Below are positions 33,394 to 44,886 of a DNA stretch of 64,000 nucleotides, one piece after another. How positions within the stretch are numbered: the stretch's first letter is position 1; each line of letters begins with the position of its first letter. The notes below the pieces were generated by a model that made no database searches, had not been told where the DNA came from, and saw only the letters and a list, made by a program, of their open reading frames with translations. The DNA comes from Roridomyces roridus (taxonomy: Eukaryota > Basidiomycota > Agaricomycetes > Agaricales > Mycenaceae). The translations under genes and the position numbers were made by a program. The stretch spans positions 2,728,001 through 2,792,000 of the forward strand of contig JARKIF010000001.1 of NCBI GenBank assembly GCA_029378245.1, given 5' to 3'.

Positions 33394-36299
33394 ATGCCTG
33401 CTTCTCCGCTACCCGATTCTCTACTCGAGCTCAGCGTGAAGCTCGAGACCAAGAACTACCTCCCTGATGATGAACTCAAGTCGCTCAAATTCTTCCGGAG
33501 GGCCGCAGACTACGTCGCTGCGGGTACTCAGGCTCTTCTTGACCTTCTTAACCTTATTGACGCGCTCTAGCAATGATCTTCCTCAACGATAATGTCCTAC
33601 TCGAGCGCGACATCGCCGAGTCCGACATCAAGTCGCGTCTGCTTGGCCATTGGGGAACTTGCCCTGGCCTCGTCATGGTATACGCGCATCTCAACAGACT
33701 CATCCGAAAAACCGGGCTTGATGCCTTGTATGTCGTGGGGCCAGGGCATGGCGCGCCCGGTATCTTGAGTTGCCTCTGGCTCGAAGATTCCCTCAGCACC
33801 TTTTACCCCCAGTACACTCGGGACCTCAAGGGCCTCCATAAGCTCATCGCAGGCTTCAGCGTTCCCGGAGGCTTCCCCAGGTATGCTACACTCCCCTGTC
33901 AGGCTCGAAGACTAAACTTTAAAGCCATATCAATGCGGCCACGCCCGGTGCGATCCACGAGGGCGGTGAACTCGGCTACGCGCTCGGCGTCAGCTTCGGC
34001 GCGGCGATGGACAACCCGGATCTCGTTGTTGCTTGCGTTGTTGGAGACGGTGAGGCGGAGACTGGGCCCACAGCAACTGCTTGGCATGCGGCCAAATATC
34101 TGGACCCGAAAGGTAGTTTAAGTGTACCCTGATTTTATAGTTTCTCATATTTCACAGAGTCGGGCGCTGTGCTCCCCATTGTGCACGTCAACGGATTCAA
34201 GATCTCTGAGCGGACCATCTACGGTACGATGGACAACAAGGAGCTCACAGCCCTCTTCACGTTCGTATATTCCACGTTCCCCCCATTACTATGCTGAAAT
34301 TCCTTCAGCGGCTACGGCTACCAAGTCCGTATCGTCGAGGATGTGGAGAATATCGACAACGACCTCGCTGCCTCGATGGACTGGGCGCTATCTGAGATCA
34401 AGACAATCCAGACTGCGGCTCGCACCGGGGACCCCATCGTTAAGCCTCGTTGGCCCATACTCATCCTCCGCACACCCAAGGGGCTCGGAGGACCGAAAGA
34501 GTTCCACGGCGAACCCATCGAAGGGTCGTTTCACTCGCATCAAGTACCGCTGCCCGGCGCCAAGACCGATCCCGAGCAGCGCACGGCGCTCCAAACGTGG
34601 CTCGAGTCGTACAAGGCGAAGGAGTTGTTCACGGCCGAGGGTGTTCCCGTGCCAGAGGTGCTGAGCGTCGTCCCTGAGGACGTGGAGAAGAGGTTGGGAC
34701 AGAAGAAGGAGAGTTTCCGCGCGTATGTGAAGCTGGCCACTCCCCCGTGGAAGGAATTTTGTGTGGAGCAGGGAACACAGGAGAGTTGTATGAAGACGGT
34801 TGGCCAATTCCTCAAGGCTGTTATCAAAGAGTCGGTTATATTCGTTCCTTCCGTCGAATTTCGCTGACATTCTGCTTCAGGAACCCAACTCAGTTCCGTA
34901 TCTTCTCTCCGGACGAGCTCGTGTCCAACAAGCTGGACGCGGTCCTCGAGGACTCGTCGCGGAACTTCCAATGGGATCCCGAGACACGCGCACGAGGAGG
35001 GCGTGTTATCGAAATTTTGTCCGAACACACCTGCCAGGCGATGTTGCAAGGCTACACTCTCACTGGCCGTACAGGGCTTTTCCCCAGCTACGAGGCGTTC
35101 CTTGGGATTATACAAACGATGATGGTACAATACAGCAAGTTCGCCAAGATGGGGGCAGAGACTTCTTGGCGTCAGCCCTGTGGGTCACTCAACTATCTCG
35201 AGACGTCGACATGGGCACGTCAAGAACACAATGGATTCTCGCACCAGAACCCGTGCGTTCGTTCTATCTGCTCAAGGATTCTGACGTCGAATGTGAATAG
35301 GGCTTTCATTGGCGCGGTCCTGCATCTTAAAGCCAGCATGGCACGGGTTTACTTGCCTCCTGACGCAAACTGTTTCCTGTCCACCATGTCCCATTGCCTA
35401 AGGGCAGAAAACTACATCAATCTCATGGTCGGGAGCAAGCAACCTACGCCGGTTTGGCTGTCGCCGGAGGATGCGGACAAAGTATGCAGACATTTTGCTG
35501 CTCCACCTCCACTCATATGTTACACGTAGCACTGTATCGCCGGAGCGTCGGTGTGGAAATTTGCGAGCGTCGAGGAGGGCGTCAACCCTGACGTGTGCGC
35601 AGCATCCCGATCCCCCTCTTTATCATCGCTGACATGGATCCCTAGCGTCCTCGTCGGCATCGGCGTCGAGGTAACCTTCGAGGTCATCGCCGCCGCGGCT
35701 CTCCTCCGCAAACATGTCCCCGAACTCCGCCTGCGTGTCATTAATGTCGCAGACCTCATGATCCTCGGCAACAGTGGTTCGCACCCGCACTCTCTGAGTG
35801 ACGAGGCGTTCAATTCGCTCTTCACGCACGACAAGCCGATCCACTTTAACTACCACGGGTATCCCATCGAACTCAAGGGGCTGCTCTTCGGTCGCCCGCG
35901 GCTGGAGAGAGTGTCGATCGAGGGGTGAGTCTTTTTGGCGCCTACACGGTCGATGCTCACCGCCTATGCTAGGTATCGCGAGGAAGGGACCACAACCTCG
36001 CCGTTCGATGCAGGTCCACCAAAATATTGACTGACAGGCTGCTCACTTGCTTTAGATGATGTTGTGCAACCACACTTCGCGTTACGACGTCGCTATTGCT
36101 GCCATCCGCGGTGGTGCGCTCTCCAATCCCAAAGTCGCTGTCAGCGCGCATCAGCACCAGTCGTTTTTCAAGCATCTCGCGGTGAAGGACAAGGAATACA
36201 TCTATGCTAATGGCCGGGGTATGTTGCTCCTTTTTGTCTTGACGGCGACTCATACTGCTCACAGATCATGACGATACTTTCGACACACCTGTCTTTTAG
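33394..36299 (+). CDS. Phosphoketolase (xylulose-5-phosphate/fructose-6-phosphate)
   Basis: Thiamine-diphosphate enzyme that splits ketose phosphates with phosphate into acetyl phosphate and an aldose phosphate. Exons: 33394..33523, 33571..33880, 33925..34112, 34158..34260, 34309..34830, 34881..35252, 35301..35481, 35530..35594, 35646..35924, 35973..36009, 36056..36218, 36265..36299; 794 aa, full length. Motifs: [40 protein letters not shown], the cofactor site [50 protein letters not shown] (long form of the family's active-site loop) and [13 protein letters not shown]. Intron 36010..36055 needs a GC donor (GAT|gcaggt) to keep the SPFDMMLCN frame. No targeting peptide. Paired with acetate kinase. 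Confidence 0.94.
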
Positions 36300-36798
36300 C
36301 TGGACTTTGTAGAATATCGATGTACCACCAAAATCTTTGAAAGAGATCATCCGTTTGGATTGCCATCGCCAGTGATTGGAACTCGAAAAAGGTCAAAACG
36401 ACCACGGCAAAGATCGAACGCACAATCTACTTAAATAGAGGGGGTGAAATGATCGACGAAGTTGAAAACGTGATTATTCTCCAATGGCATGAAAATCGGC
36501 GCGCAGGCAAATGCACGATCTCAGCTTATTGGTAATACTAAGAAGCTCAGAATGGTTGTGATTAAATTGTCTGACTTCATGATCTGTGGTTGAAAAAATC
36601 GATTTTTTTGCTCCGTTGTTTTTTCGTGCGCTCCGAACCAGTCGTGTCTTTGAAAATCTGAGCCTCAGGTGCATCAGTAATGTCTGATAATGAGATTTCT
36701 GCCAAAACACTGATTTCTCGGTCAATTCTGAAGCAAATTGGATAAAATTGAGTGCGTTCGAGAGGTGTTTGGCGTGGGGAACTCTAAAAAGGAGAAAT
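36300..36798. other. Gene-free stretch with a tRNA remnant
   Basis: About 500 bp between phosphoketolase and the tRNA gene. It carries a degenerate copy of the tRNA 3' half (36378..36428) and otherwise A/T-rich noncoding sequence. Confidence 0.6.
36378..36428 (-). pseudogene. Truncated tRNA-Arg copy (3' half plus flank)
   Basis: Matches the 3' half and 3' flank of the tRNA gene 400 bp away. Shared words are cgaccacgg, gatcgaacgcacaatct and the flank ggaactc-aaaaagg. The T-stem no longer pairs and the 5' half is missing. Confidence 0.7.
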
Positions 36799-36881
36799 CG
36801 ACCACGGTGCGGATCGAACGCACAATCTCTGCCTAGCCAGTAAACCGGAAAGCAACGCAGTAACCATTTTGCCACGCGGCC
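36799..36881 (-). tRNA. tRNA-Arg(CCG) with a 10-nt intron
   Basis: Read by eye as a cloverleaf on the minus strand. Acceptor stem GGCCGCG pairs with CGTGGTC, with discriminator G. The D-arm is GCA...TGC with GGTT in the loop. Anticodon stem TTGCT pairs with GGCAG (two G-U pairs). Anticodon CCG at 36846..36848 sits in the loop TTCCGG..A. The T-arm is a perfect GTGCG/CGCAC with TTCGATC. The 10-nt intron at 36835..36844 follows position 37, the standard place. A TTTTT terminator lies just downstream (36786..36790). Removing the intron leaves 73 nt. Confidence 0.85.
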
Positions 36882-37063
36882 GTCATAAGTAAGATTCAAG
36901 AAGACTATAAATCTGACGTCGGCACGCGGAACGCCTGCATTGGAGAGCAAACGAGGCATATGTAGTGAGTTGCGAGCGACGGATATATTGGCTAGCTCAA
37001 GTATCGCCAGGAAGTTGGTGGAAGTCGACACCCGAGAAACAAGGACGACTGATGTTCCACAGA

Positions 37064-37139
37064 GTCCGATGTAGATCCGTTAGCTAGACGGTATCAGAGC
37101 TACTGTAGCGACAGCTGGTGGAGATATGCAGACAGAGGC
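37064..37139 (+). repeat. Degenerate repeat R1, copy a
   Basis: Shares gtccgatgtag, ttag..agacggtatcag and cagctgg.agagatat in the same order with copy b at 37519..37591. Confidence 0.55.
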
Positions 37140-37231
37140 AGCAGAGCCTGGTGAACCGGCACCCAATCACCAGTGAGTCCCTCCCTCGATCGAGCGTTGC
37201 CAGAACTTGCCAGGTAGTATGGTCCCTGGTA

Positions 37232-37410
37232 GTTTGGCATGTTCGCAATCTCCCAGCGGTCAGTTGGCCAAATGAACGGTGACGTCGTCTTCGTTTCAGC
37301 GGCGGAATGGTGCGTCTCCGCCGCGCCCGAGCCTATGACGCGTCTTGGACAGTGGACACACGCGACGTGGGAGGAACCAAGAAGTGATCTCGAACTCCGA
37401 CTAACAGCTC
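37232..37410 (+). repeat. Degenerate repeat R2, copy a
   Basis: Shares, in order, gtcgtctt.gtttcagcggc, cgtcttgga, cacgcgacg and tcgaactccga..ctaacag with copy b at 38150..38355. No coding capacity or terminal structure seen. Confidence 0.55.
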
Positions 37411-37518
37411 AAGGTGGCCAGGTCGTACTCGAGTCGTACTTGCCTAGTTACTGTGGTCACAAGACATATCTGAGAACTTGAAGGGCAATGGAATGGGGAG
37501 CTCGAGGTTCCCAGCACT

Positions 37519-37591
37519 GTCCGATGTAGGTTAGACGGTATCAGGATTCAGAGGTACTGACACAACAGCTGGCAGAGATATATATCTGGAG
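37519..37591 (+). repeat. Degenerate repeat R1, copy b
   Basis: Partner of 37064..37139; the same three words in the same order, with a few indels. Confidence 0.55.
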
Positions 37592-38149
37592 TCTGGACGG
37601 GGAGGCACTAAGTACCTGAGTAAGTACTTACGAGTAACCTTAACCAGGTTAGGGAGTGTGTGAGACTAGAGGGAGGCAATAGAGACTCCAATAAGGTAGC
37701 ATTCAAGGTCGGTGTCCCTGTAAAATCACTGCGTGTCCTGTGTTTCCCGGAGGTCAAGGAAAAGGATTCGCTCTAATTAATATTGAACTGCTTTTGGTTC
37801 GAATTTGATCTCGAGGACAATGAAGAGTGCATAATGTGTTTGGGCTGAAAATTGCATCGGGGCAAGGTCACAAAAACCACGGAGGGTAGCGACGCGTTCG
37901 CCGCGGTGACTCGGGACCAGTGTGCTTGAGCGCATCCGGCCGACTGGAGGGACTTCAAGGCGGTGAACTTGCGCAACGGGGGGAAGGGCAAGTCCCAAGC
38001 GAGTCCGAGGCGGAGAACGTCGGACAACCAACGAGTGGGCTAACAGCTAAGCAAAGACCAAGCACCCACTAACCAGCAAGTGGGACAGCGAGGCTTCCCC
38101 GCCGCCATAGCCACCCTTCGCTCGAGCTTGATACGGGGCCCGTAGTTCC

Positions 38150-38355
38150 ACATGTTGGGAATGTTCTGAATCTGTAGTGGGTGGATCCAAGGTGGATCCG
38201 TTTTAAAAATGAATGGCGGATTCGGGAGTGGAGGTGGACGTCGTCTTGGTTTTCAGCGGCTGGATTAGCTTAGCCCTGGACGTCTTGGACACCCGCGACG
38301 CGTGAGATGGCGGTAAGAAGCAAGGAGTGGTTTCGAACTCCGAGGCTGCTAACAG
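38150..38355 (+). repeat. Degenerate repeat R2, copy b
   Basis: Partner of 37232..37410. R1 and R2 together suggest remnants of one mobile or duplicated unit. Confidence 0.5.
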
Positions 38356-39144
38356 AAACAAAGTGATCTCGCTCTGCAGCTGATTCTTGCCATCACAACC
38401 AAATCACAACTGAATCCCTTCGGCTTAGGAATCCTGGACCCGCGCACAATCTTGGATTTCTACAGGACGGACCCCAGGATGTAACTTGAAGCGACAAGTC
38501 GAGGTCAAACGAGTCTCGGGATACTCACCGGCGTTTGAGCTAGAATCGTCTCTGCGGCGCCATCTGTCCATGTCGCCCTACTGCCTCTCTTAGCTTTTTC
38601 TGCCAGGCTGCTCGGAACGAAAAAACGAACGGCTCATGATCATGGCTTGCCTCCAAGTCCCCGTGTCTCTGAAGCTTCACTGGGTGCGAGCAAATCGCTC
38701 GAGCGGTGAGCACGGAGCTAGCATCTCGGCAAGCCCCTCGATTTCCTCCTCTTTACGGCGTTTTTTTGGTCCAAGGGGCCTTGACCGTGCTGTTCAAGAT
38801 GTGAACTTGCCGTGATATGTTTGCCTGACTCTAAAAAGTTATTCGATACGGAAAGTGCGGTAATGAAGTTTGCGCACTTTGTGCAGGACTGCATGCATTT
38901 ACATTCACTGTCAATGACGATGATGAATTCTGTGGATCGTTTGCAGACGTTCCGTTCAGTGGATGGCCCGGAAATGGGCTGGGCGAAGGATATCTCACAC
39001 CGAGCTTGATCTAACTTGGGCCTACGCGGAAACGCTACGCGTCGCTCCTTCGGAAGCCACGGCGTGGGACCCCGACGCCGGAGAATTTTTCAAACGCATA
39101 AGTAGGCTGCAAAAATGTGAACCCGTCATCAACCATCCCCAACT

Positions 39145-41284
39145 ATGCTTCCTCATGTGCTGGTCCCTGTTATATTTGCTGGACTCGTATGTCTATTCTA
39201 CCAGCAAATTTATGGACACTCATCACGCCTAGACCTCCCACTGGATGTTCAACAAACTGGAACCCCGAGCGCTGCTTCATTTCATTCTCCTCCTCGCACT
39301 CCCTCCAACCCTCTTGGTTCCCTTGGTCATTCGACACATGTCCAACGTCTTGCACGCCATCCTGTTCACATATTGCCTCTACCTCTTGTCTCTTATGACA
39401 TCAGTCGCCACCTATCGCCTTTCGCCTTTCCACCCGCTGGCACAGTACCCTGGACCAGTGCTCTGCAAGCTCACGAAACTCTATCTTGCCGGGATTTCCA
39501 TGGGTGGGAAGCAGCACCTTTATTATTCAGAGCTACACAGGCGCTTCGGGGACGTGGTCAGGATAGGCAAGGGCTTCTGATTCTGGGATCTTAAAATGAA
39601 TCTTATTTGTATGCAGGTCCTAATGAGCTCTCCTTCCGCGATGTGAACGCTATAATACCCATGATGGGGTCCAAAGGAATGCCGAAAGGACCTTGCACGT
39701 ATACGTTCTTCTGATCTTTTCCTCGGACTGAACCGTTCTTTCAGGGTGGGATGGACGGTTACCAGAGAATCGTGAGGTCCGACCCCTCTTGGCTCTGCGA
39801 GACCCCGAAGAACACGCTCGCAGACGACGAGCCTGGAATAGAGCCTTTAGCACATCAGCACTCAAAGATTACGAAGTGGTGGTCGATAATAGGGTTTCAC
39901 AATTCGTTGACATACTGGGCACGAAACTGGGCGCTCCAGTGGATATTTCGCAACGGCTGGGTTGGCTCACGCAAGTAGATATCATTTTCTGGAAAACCTA
40001 TTGCTCATCTGCCACAGGTTCGATATAATGAACGATGTGATGTGCGTCCATGTTGTGACGGTCAGTTCTAGGACTGAATTTCTCTAGGTTCAGTGCAGGT
40101 GGAGACACGATGAAATATGAAGATCGGGAAGATACTTCCCGCCTACTGAGGAACGCGCAGCCGTGAGTCGACACGTCCCGATGTACATCTAGATCTGAAG
40201 GTTTAACTTAGGATGGCGTTACTCATGGCTCATTTGCCCTGGTTCAGCGAGATATACCTTTGGCTTCCCTGCATAGGGCAAGGGCTCCGATCCTTCCGCA
40301 AGTACGCGAGTGAACGGGTGTCTGAACGCAAGGCCCGCGGCTGCAACCAAATGGACGTGTTTTACCACCTGGTACTGTTTCGACTCAAGGCTGAAACTTT
40401 CCATCGCTCACAGCCTATAGATTGACGAAGGGGGCCTCGAGCCCCATGCTCCTTCGCATGCCCAGATTCTTTCCGACGGAGGCTTGGCCATCATAGCTGG
40501 TTCAGAGACGACGTCAACCACGCTCTCCCACATCATCTGGTTCCTCATCTGCCATCCCAAAGCATACTTGCGTTTGCAAGCCGAGATAGACGACCCGAAA
40601 AACAACTCCGGGGTACCGGCTTCGCAAGCTCGTATGCCGTATTTGAACGCCGTTATGTGAGCCTAATGCTCGTTCAGAAGCCCTCGTACTGACCTTGTAC
40701 AGAAACGAAGCGCTTCGCATCTTCCCGGCTGTCCTTAGTGGGAGTCAGCGTGCGCCCCGCATCGATAGCGGTGGTCAGAGCATCGGATATCAGTAAGGCT
40801 GCAAATTCAGTTATCGGCCTGACACCAACCAACTCGCCTTGCAGCTTCGTACCCGAGGGCACCAGTACTGTCGTTCACACCTACAGTTTGCACCACGACC
40901 CTCGATACTTCTCGCCTCTTCCCGATGCGTTCATTCCGGAGAGGTGGTTATCGTCCGAGGAGCAACTGGCACTGGAGCCAGAATTATTTGGCGACAAGAA
41001 AAATGTATTCAGGCACAACACGGCCGCGTTCATACCCTTCTCTATCGGTCCCTCGAATTGTGTTGGGCGAAACTTGGCATATCAAGTATGTTTCGTTGCA
41101 GAGGTTGGGTGAAATCCTAACAGCGGCTCAGGAAATGCGCATGGTTATCTGCTCTCTGATGAGCAAGTTCGATATGCGTTTCGAAAAGGGTTTTGATGTC
41201 GGTTCATGGGAGGAGAGCATACTCGATTATTTCGTCGTTCAGCGAGGAAGGTTGCCGGTAATTTTAACCGCCAGGAATACTTGA
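39145..41284 (+). CDS. Cytochrome P450 monooxygenase, copy 2
   Basis: Paralog of the P450 at 21129. Exons 39145..39186, 39233..39566, 39617..39694, 39745..39970, 40018..40041, 40088..40162, 40212..40371, 40421..40656, 40703..40792, 40845..41085 and 41132..41284; 552 aa. N-terminal helices, hinge FHPLAQYPGP, I-helix AGSETTS, ExxR in NEALRIFP and heme loop PFSIGPSNCVGRNLA are all intact. Exons 1, 3-9 equal copy 1 in length (42, 78, 226, 24, 75, 160, 236, 90 nt). Three introns (39567..39616, 39695..39744, 39971..40017) begin with GC where copy 1 has GT. These junctions are the only ones that keep the paralog's frame, so the gene is either spliced through GC donors or starting to decay. Substrate unknown. 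Confidence 0.9.
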
Positions 41285-41525
41285 CCCTTACTATTCGTAC
41301 ATTATTACTGCAAACCAAGTAACAGAAAACGCAAGGTTAACTTTTTGACCTTGTCTTCTCTTCCCAGGTGTTCGATTCCCGGCAAATAAACTGTGTGCTT
41401 GATTACCGACCGAGCTGTTGCTTCGACCGGTCGTTCGGAGAGCATATTAATCTAATCCAAGCATTGAAGTCGCCTGCACTTGTCAATAAATCAATTGACT
41501 ATACCAAGAAGAGACGGAACAGACT

Positions 41526-42785
41526 TCAGAATAAGTTTTCTTCCTCTGTCCCAACGTGAACTTCCATCCCAGCCTGCCTGTGTGACAACAGCGCCTTGCG
41601 TAACTCGTCCGCAAGAGGCCCATTTGTCTCCAAGTCCACATCCTCGGTCTCGAGCCGAAAATTGCGCAATGCACCACGTCGCGACTCGAGCAAGTCAGCC
41701 ACGGTGCTGTAGTCGGATTGCTCCGCCGATCCCGCTCGGATTGTCAAGGAGCAAAGGTGTGGAAGGAGACCCTTCGCGTATGCGAAAAGCTGGAGTAAAG
41801 ACTCGGCAGGGTTTCCTTCGAATCGTATATTGAGATCGGTCAAGTCCGCAACGAGACGTAAGCATTCTTCTATCTCTCCCTCTTCGTAGTGCATCGAGCT
41901 GAGAGATAGGGAACGCAAAGGCGGAGACGACCGCGTGAGAAAGGATATGAACCAGGCGCGAGAGACGCCAGCGAGCGACATCCGGAGGGTTTCGAGCGAG
42001 GGTAGAGTGAGAAACTGCACGATTGTCGAAGTGTCATCGTGACGGGGGTGCGAAGCATCTCCTAGCGTCAGACATTTCAGCGAAGAGAGCGTTACGAGTG
42101 GCCATGTCTCCGTATGATCTTCGTAGCTGAAGTTGAAAAGAGAACAGTTAATCAAGTTTGGAGCGCTGCGCAAGATCTTTACGCAGCCCTCGGCATTGAG
42201 AAACTTGGACTCTCTACTAGTCAATGTCAACGTCTTCAAAGACGGGTACGCAGCCTCAGTCCGCTGAAACCCTGGATCTGACTGCAGCGACAGCGACAGC
42301 TCCTGTACTCGGTGGGCATATTGCTGCACCACCGATGTGGATTGACGCCCAGCCCTGAGCGATCTCCCCAAGTTAACGGTCAAGGGAAGGCTTTTGGAGC
42401 GGCTAATCCATCTGTGGAAGAGCTCGTCGAACCCCTCGCCGGGCCTATAGAACCCTGAGTAAGGGGTGATGTCGGCGTCGCACACCGAGGCCCACAGGGC
42501 TGGGGTGGACAGTGCGATCCTGGTCCAACAACGAGAGACCTGGGTGAATAGCGCGGGCGCTTCGGAAGGCTCGAAAGATGGTTTATCGGGAAAGCATTGC
42601 ATGAAGATTTCGGAGGAGAGCTCCAGGGGCAATCGTTCCATAGGGTCGAGAATGGAATTGAGTTGGCTCTGAGCGGCGCTCTGTTGGCTTTCGAGGTCCC
42701 GAAGAATCTCGTGCTGCCGCTTGATGTTGAACGAGATTTCCTCGATTCGGGAACGAAGCGCAGATGCTGCAACAGAGGTCGCCAT
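41526..42785 (-). CDS. F-box-like protein
   Basis: Single exon, 419 aa, start ATG 42785. Residues 1-45 form a coiled coil (SRIEEISFNIKRQHEILRDL). The F-box core MERLPLELSSEIFMQCFP follows near residue 48, then SRCWTRIALSTPALWASV, a stretch typical of Agaricomycete F-box proteins. The rest has irregular leucine-rich repeats (LRSLSLSSMHY, LTDLNIRFEGN, LCSLTIRAG). It is a probable SCF substrate adaptor with unknown target. The layout resembles the gene at 13947..15410, but sequence beyond the F-box differs. Confidence 0.88.
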   Translation of the reverse strand: MATSVAASALRSRIEEISFNIKRQHEILRDLESQQSAAQSQLNSILDPMERLPLELSSEIFMQCFPDKPSFEPSEAPALFTQVSRCWTRIALSTPALWASVCDADITPYSGFYRPGEGFDELFHRWISRSKSLPLTVNLGRSLRAGRQSTSVVQQYAHRVQELSLSLQSDPGFQRTEAAYPSLKTLTLTSRESKFLNAEGCVKILRSAPNLINCSLFNFSYEDHTETWPLVTLSSLKCLTLGDASHPRHDDTSTIVQFLTLPSLETLRMSLAGVSRAWFISFLTRSSPPLRSLSLSSMHYEEGEIEECLRLVADLTDLNIRFEGNPAESLLQLFAYAKGLLPHLCSLTIRAGSAEQSDYSTVADLLESRRGALRNFRLETEDVDLETNGPLADELRKALLSHRQAGMEVHVGTEEENLF

Positions 42786-42981
42786 GTTGAGGTGATGGTG
42801 GTTTGAATTCAGAATTGGTTGCTATTACATCGCATGGATTTCCAATACTTATGCACGATTCAGCGGACCTGAGGGTCATCGAAGAAGGAAAGGTTTAAAG
42901 AAGTGATGACCGAACGCCACATGGCAGAGTAATTTACGCCCACCAACGCTGCTCTCGACCACCACTTTGGTCGTCACTTGA

Positions 42982-44739
42982 ATGACTCTCTTTCTCCCGC
43001 TGGAGCCTTCGTCGCCGGTTCCAGCTTCTCCCTCTTTCCTCCAAGTCCCGAGCGACCACACAGTGCAACTAGACAAGGTCCTCAAAGCAATCTTGAAGGC
43101 GAAACGTATCGTCGTTGTCTGTGGTCCGTCATAGTGGATTGATCTGCCTTGGATGCTCATATTCCTCGTGCAGGAGCCGGTATTTCTGTTAAAGCTGGCA
43201 TCCCAGACTTCAGGTCGCCCGAGGGGCTCTTCCAGACGTTGAAGCGCGACAATCCCAAGGAGGTGCTTGCCTCGGGGAAGGATCTATTCGATGCCTCGGT
43301 GTTTCATGTACGTCTCAGTAACCTCAACCTCGAAATACACGTCTGACCGAGTCTGTAGTCGGAGAACACGACCTCACTCTTTTGTCAAATGATTGCCCGC
43401 CTGTCTGAATTATCCATGGCTGCTGAACCGACTGCTTTCCACAATCTACTCCACACACTTGATACGAGGGGCAGGTAAGAAAAGCCTCCCACCAACGTCC
43501 CTTCAACAACTCAACCATGAACCTAATCCCAGGCTCCTTCGCGTATATACCCAGAACATCGACGCTATTGAACAAAAATCGGGTCTTTCATTCGGTGTCC
43601 CGCCATTTGAAGAAAGGCGTTCGAAACCCCGCACCCCGAAACCCGCTGGCACTGATGCAGAGCCAGGCGAGAACATCGCATCTACTAGCCGACTTCCCAC
43701 GCCCCCAGCAGAGACTCCTCGTTGCATTCCATTGCACGGAACGCTACAAACGGTGCATTGCCAGATCTGCAACCACTCCTACGCACTTGCGGACTACCAC
43801 ACATCTCTCCTCGACGGAACACCGCCCGAATGCCCTGAATGCAGCGCAATGGAAGCAACCCGCCAACTCGTTGGTAAACGCGCTCGTGGCATCGGACGGC
43901 TACGACCCTCGGTGGTGCTATACAACGAAGCACATAAGGACGGGGAGGGTGTAGGCGATGTAGTGCGTCGCGACTTGATGGGCCAGTCCAAGGGCAAGGG
44001 CCGCAGCGGAGCGGACTTGTTGCTTGTTGTTGGGACGAGTCTGCGGGTGCCAGGAACGAAGCGAATGGTCCGCGAATTTGCGAAAGCTGTTCGTTCGCGG
44101 GGGAAAGATGGAGGATCGAATCGCGCGAGCCCGATGCCAGCCGTGGAAGAGGAACAGCCTGTCAAGACTGTGTATCTGAACCTCGACTTTCCTGTGCCTA
44201 CCCGCGAATGGGAGGGGGTTTTTGATGCGTGGTTGCAGGGTGATGCACAGGTTTTTGCGGACATGCTGCAGGTCGAGATCGACAGGGAGACACGGGCAAA
44301 AGAGATTGCGAGCGAGAAAAAGCGGCGGAAGGAGGAGGAGGATGCAGGAGAGCGTGGAAAGAAACGCAAGCCTGCATCGGCGCCTCAGTCGACTGGCAGT
44401 CCCAAGCGGCGCAAAATTGCGAATCTTCCCCTCACCCCGCCGAGAAGTAAACCTTCGAGTGCTCCTCCGACAAAGCTCTTCCTCACTATCCCTTCGCTGC
44501 GGGCGCGTAAACTCATCCCCGAGGTGTATATCAGCTCTACACGTCCTCCTCGGTCTCCGCCCAAGCTGCCTCCAACACCCGAAAAGTCACCACCTCGGCC
44601 TACTCGCAGATCTGCACGGACCAAGTCCAAATCCGAGAGGCTCCTTCCTGCTCTCCACGACGACAACCTGCGTGCTCTCAGAGCGGACGAAGACCTGCTG
44701 CCCTCGCTTGTGCGCGAACTGCACTGCGGGGGCTCTTAG
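42982..44739 (+). CDS. Sirtuin, NAD-dependent deacetylase (Hst3/Hst4-like)
   Basis: Exons 42982..43123, 43174..43307, 43359..43474 and 43533..44739; 532 aa. The catalytic core runs from about residue 35 to 320. It has VVVCGAGISVKAGIPDFRS, VYTQNIDAIE, catalytic His in IPLHGTLQTVHC, the zinc pairs CQIC and CPEC, GRLRPSVVLYNE, LLLVVGTSLRVPG and VYLNLDF. The insertion between TQNID and the catalytic His is long and Pro-rich. The C-terminal tail (residues about 350-532) is basic, with KKRKPAS and SPKRRK as likely nuclear signals and repeated Pro/Ser motifs. The EGLFQTLKRDNP segment after DFRS points to the Hst3/Hst4 branch, which removes H3K56 acetylation in yeasts. Nuclear location is inferred. 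Confidence 0.91.
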
Positions 44740-44886
44740 CGTGAACATTGCTTCTGAACAGTGTTTGTAAATTATTGTATAAGTATGTACACTCTATACC
44801 GTATATTCTGTTAAGTAGTAGACGTAGCGTACTCACGAAAGACGATGTGAAAGATTCACAATATGGTACAAGCGCTGTGCTACAAA

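Larger units (their letters stand above)
36882..39144. other. Gene-poor repeat region
   Basis: 2.3 kb with no supported gene. It contains at least two pairs of degenerate direct repeats, listed separately. The part from 38360 to 39144 holds the P450 copy 2 upstream region and nothing else I can support. Confidence 0.6.

Noticed and set aside
37773..38031. Two overlapping minus-strand frames in the repeat island
   Set aside because: No family resemblance; they lie between degenerate repeats and look accidental.
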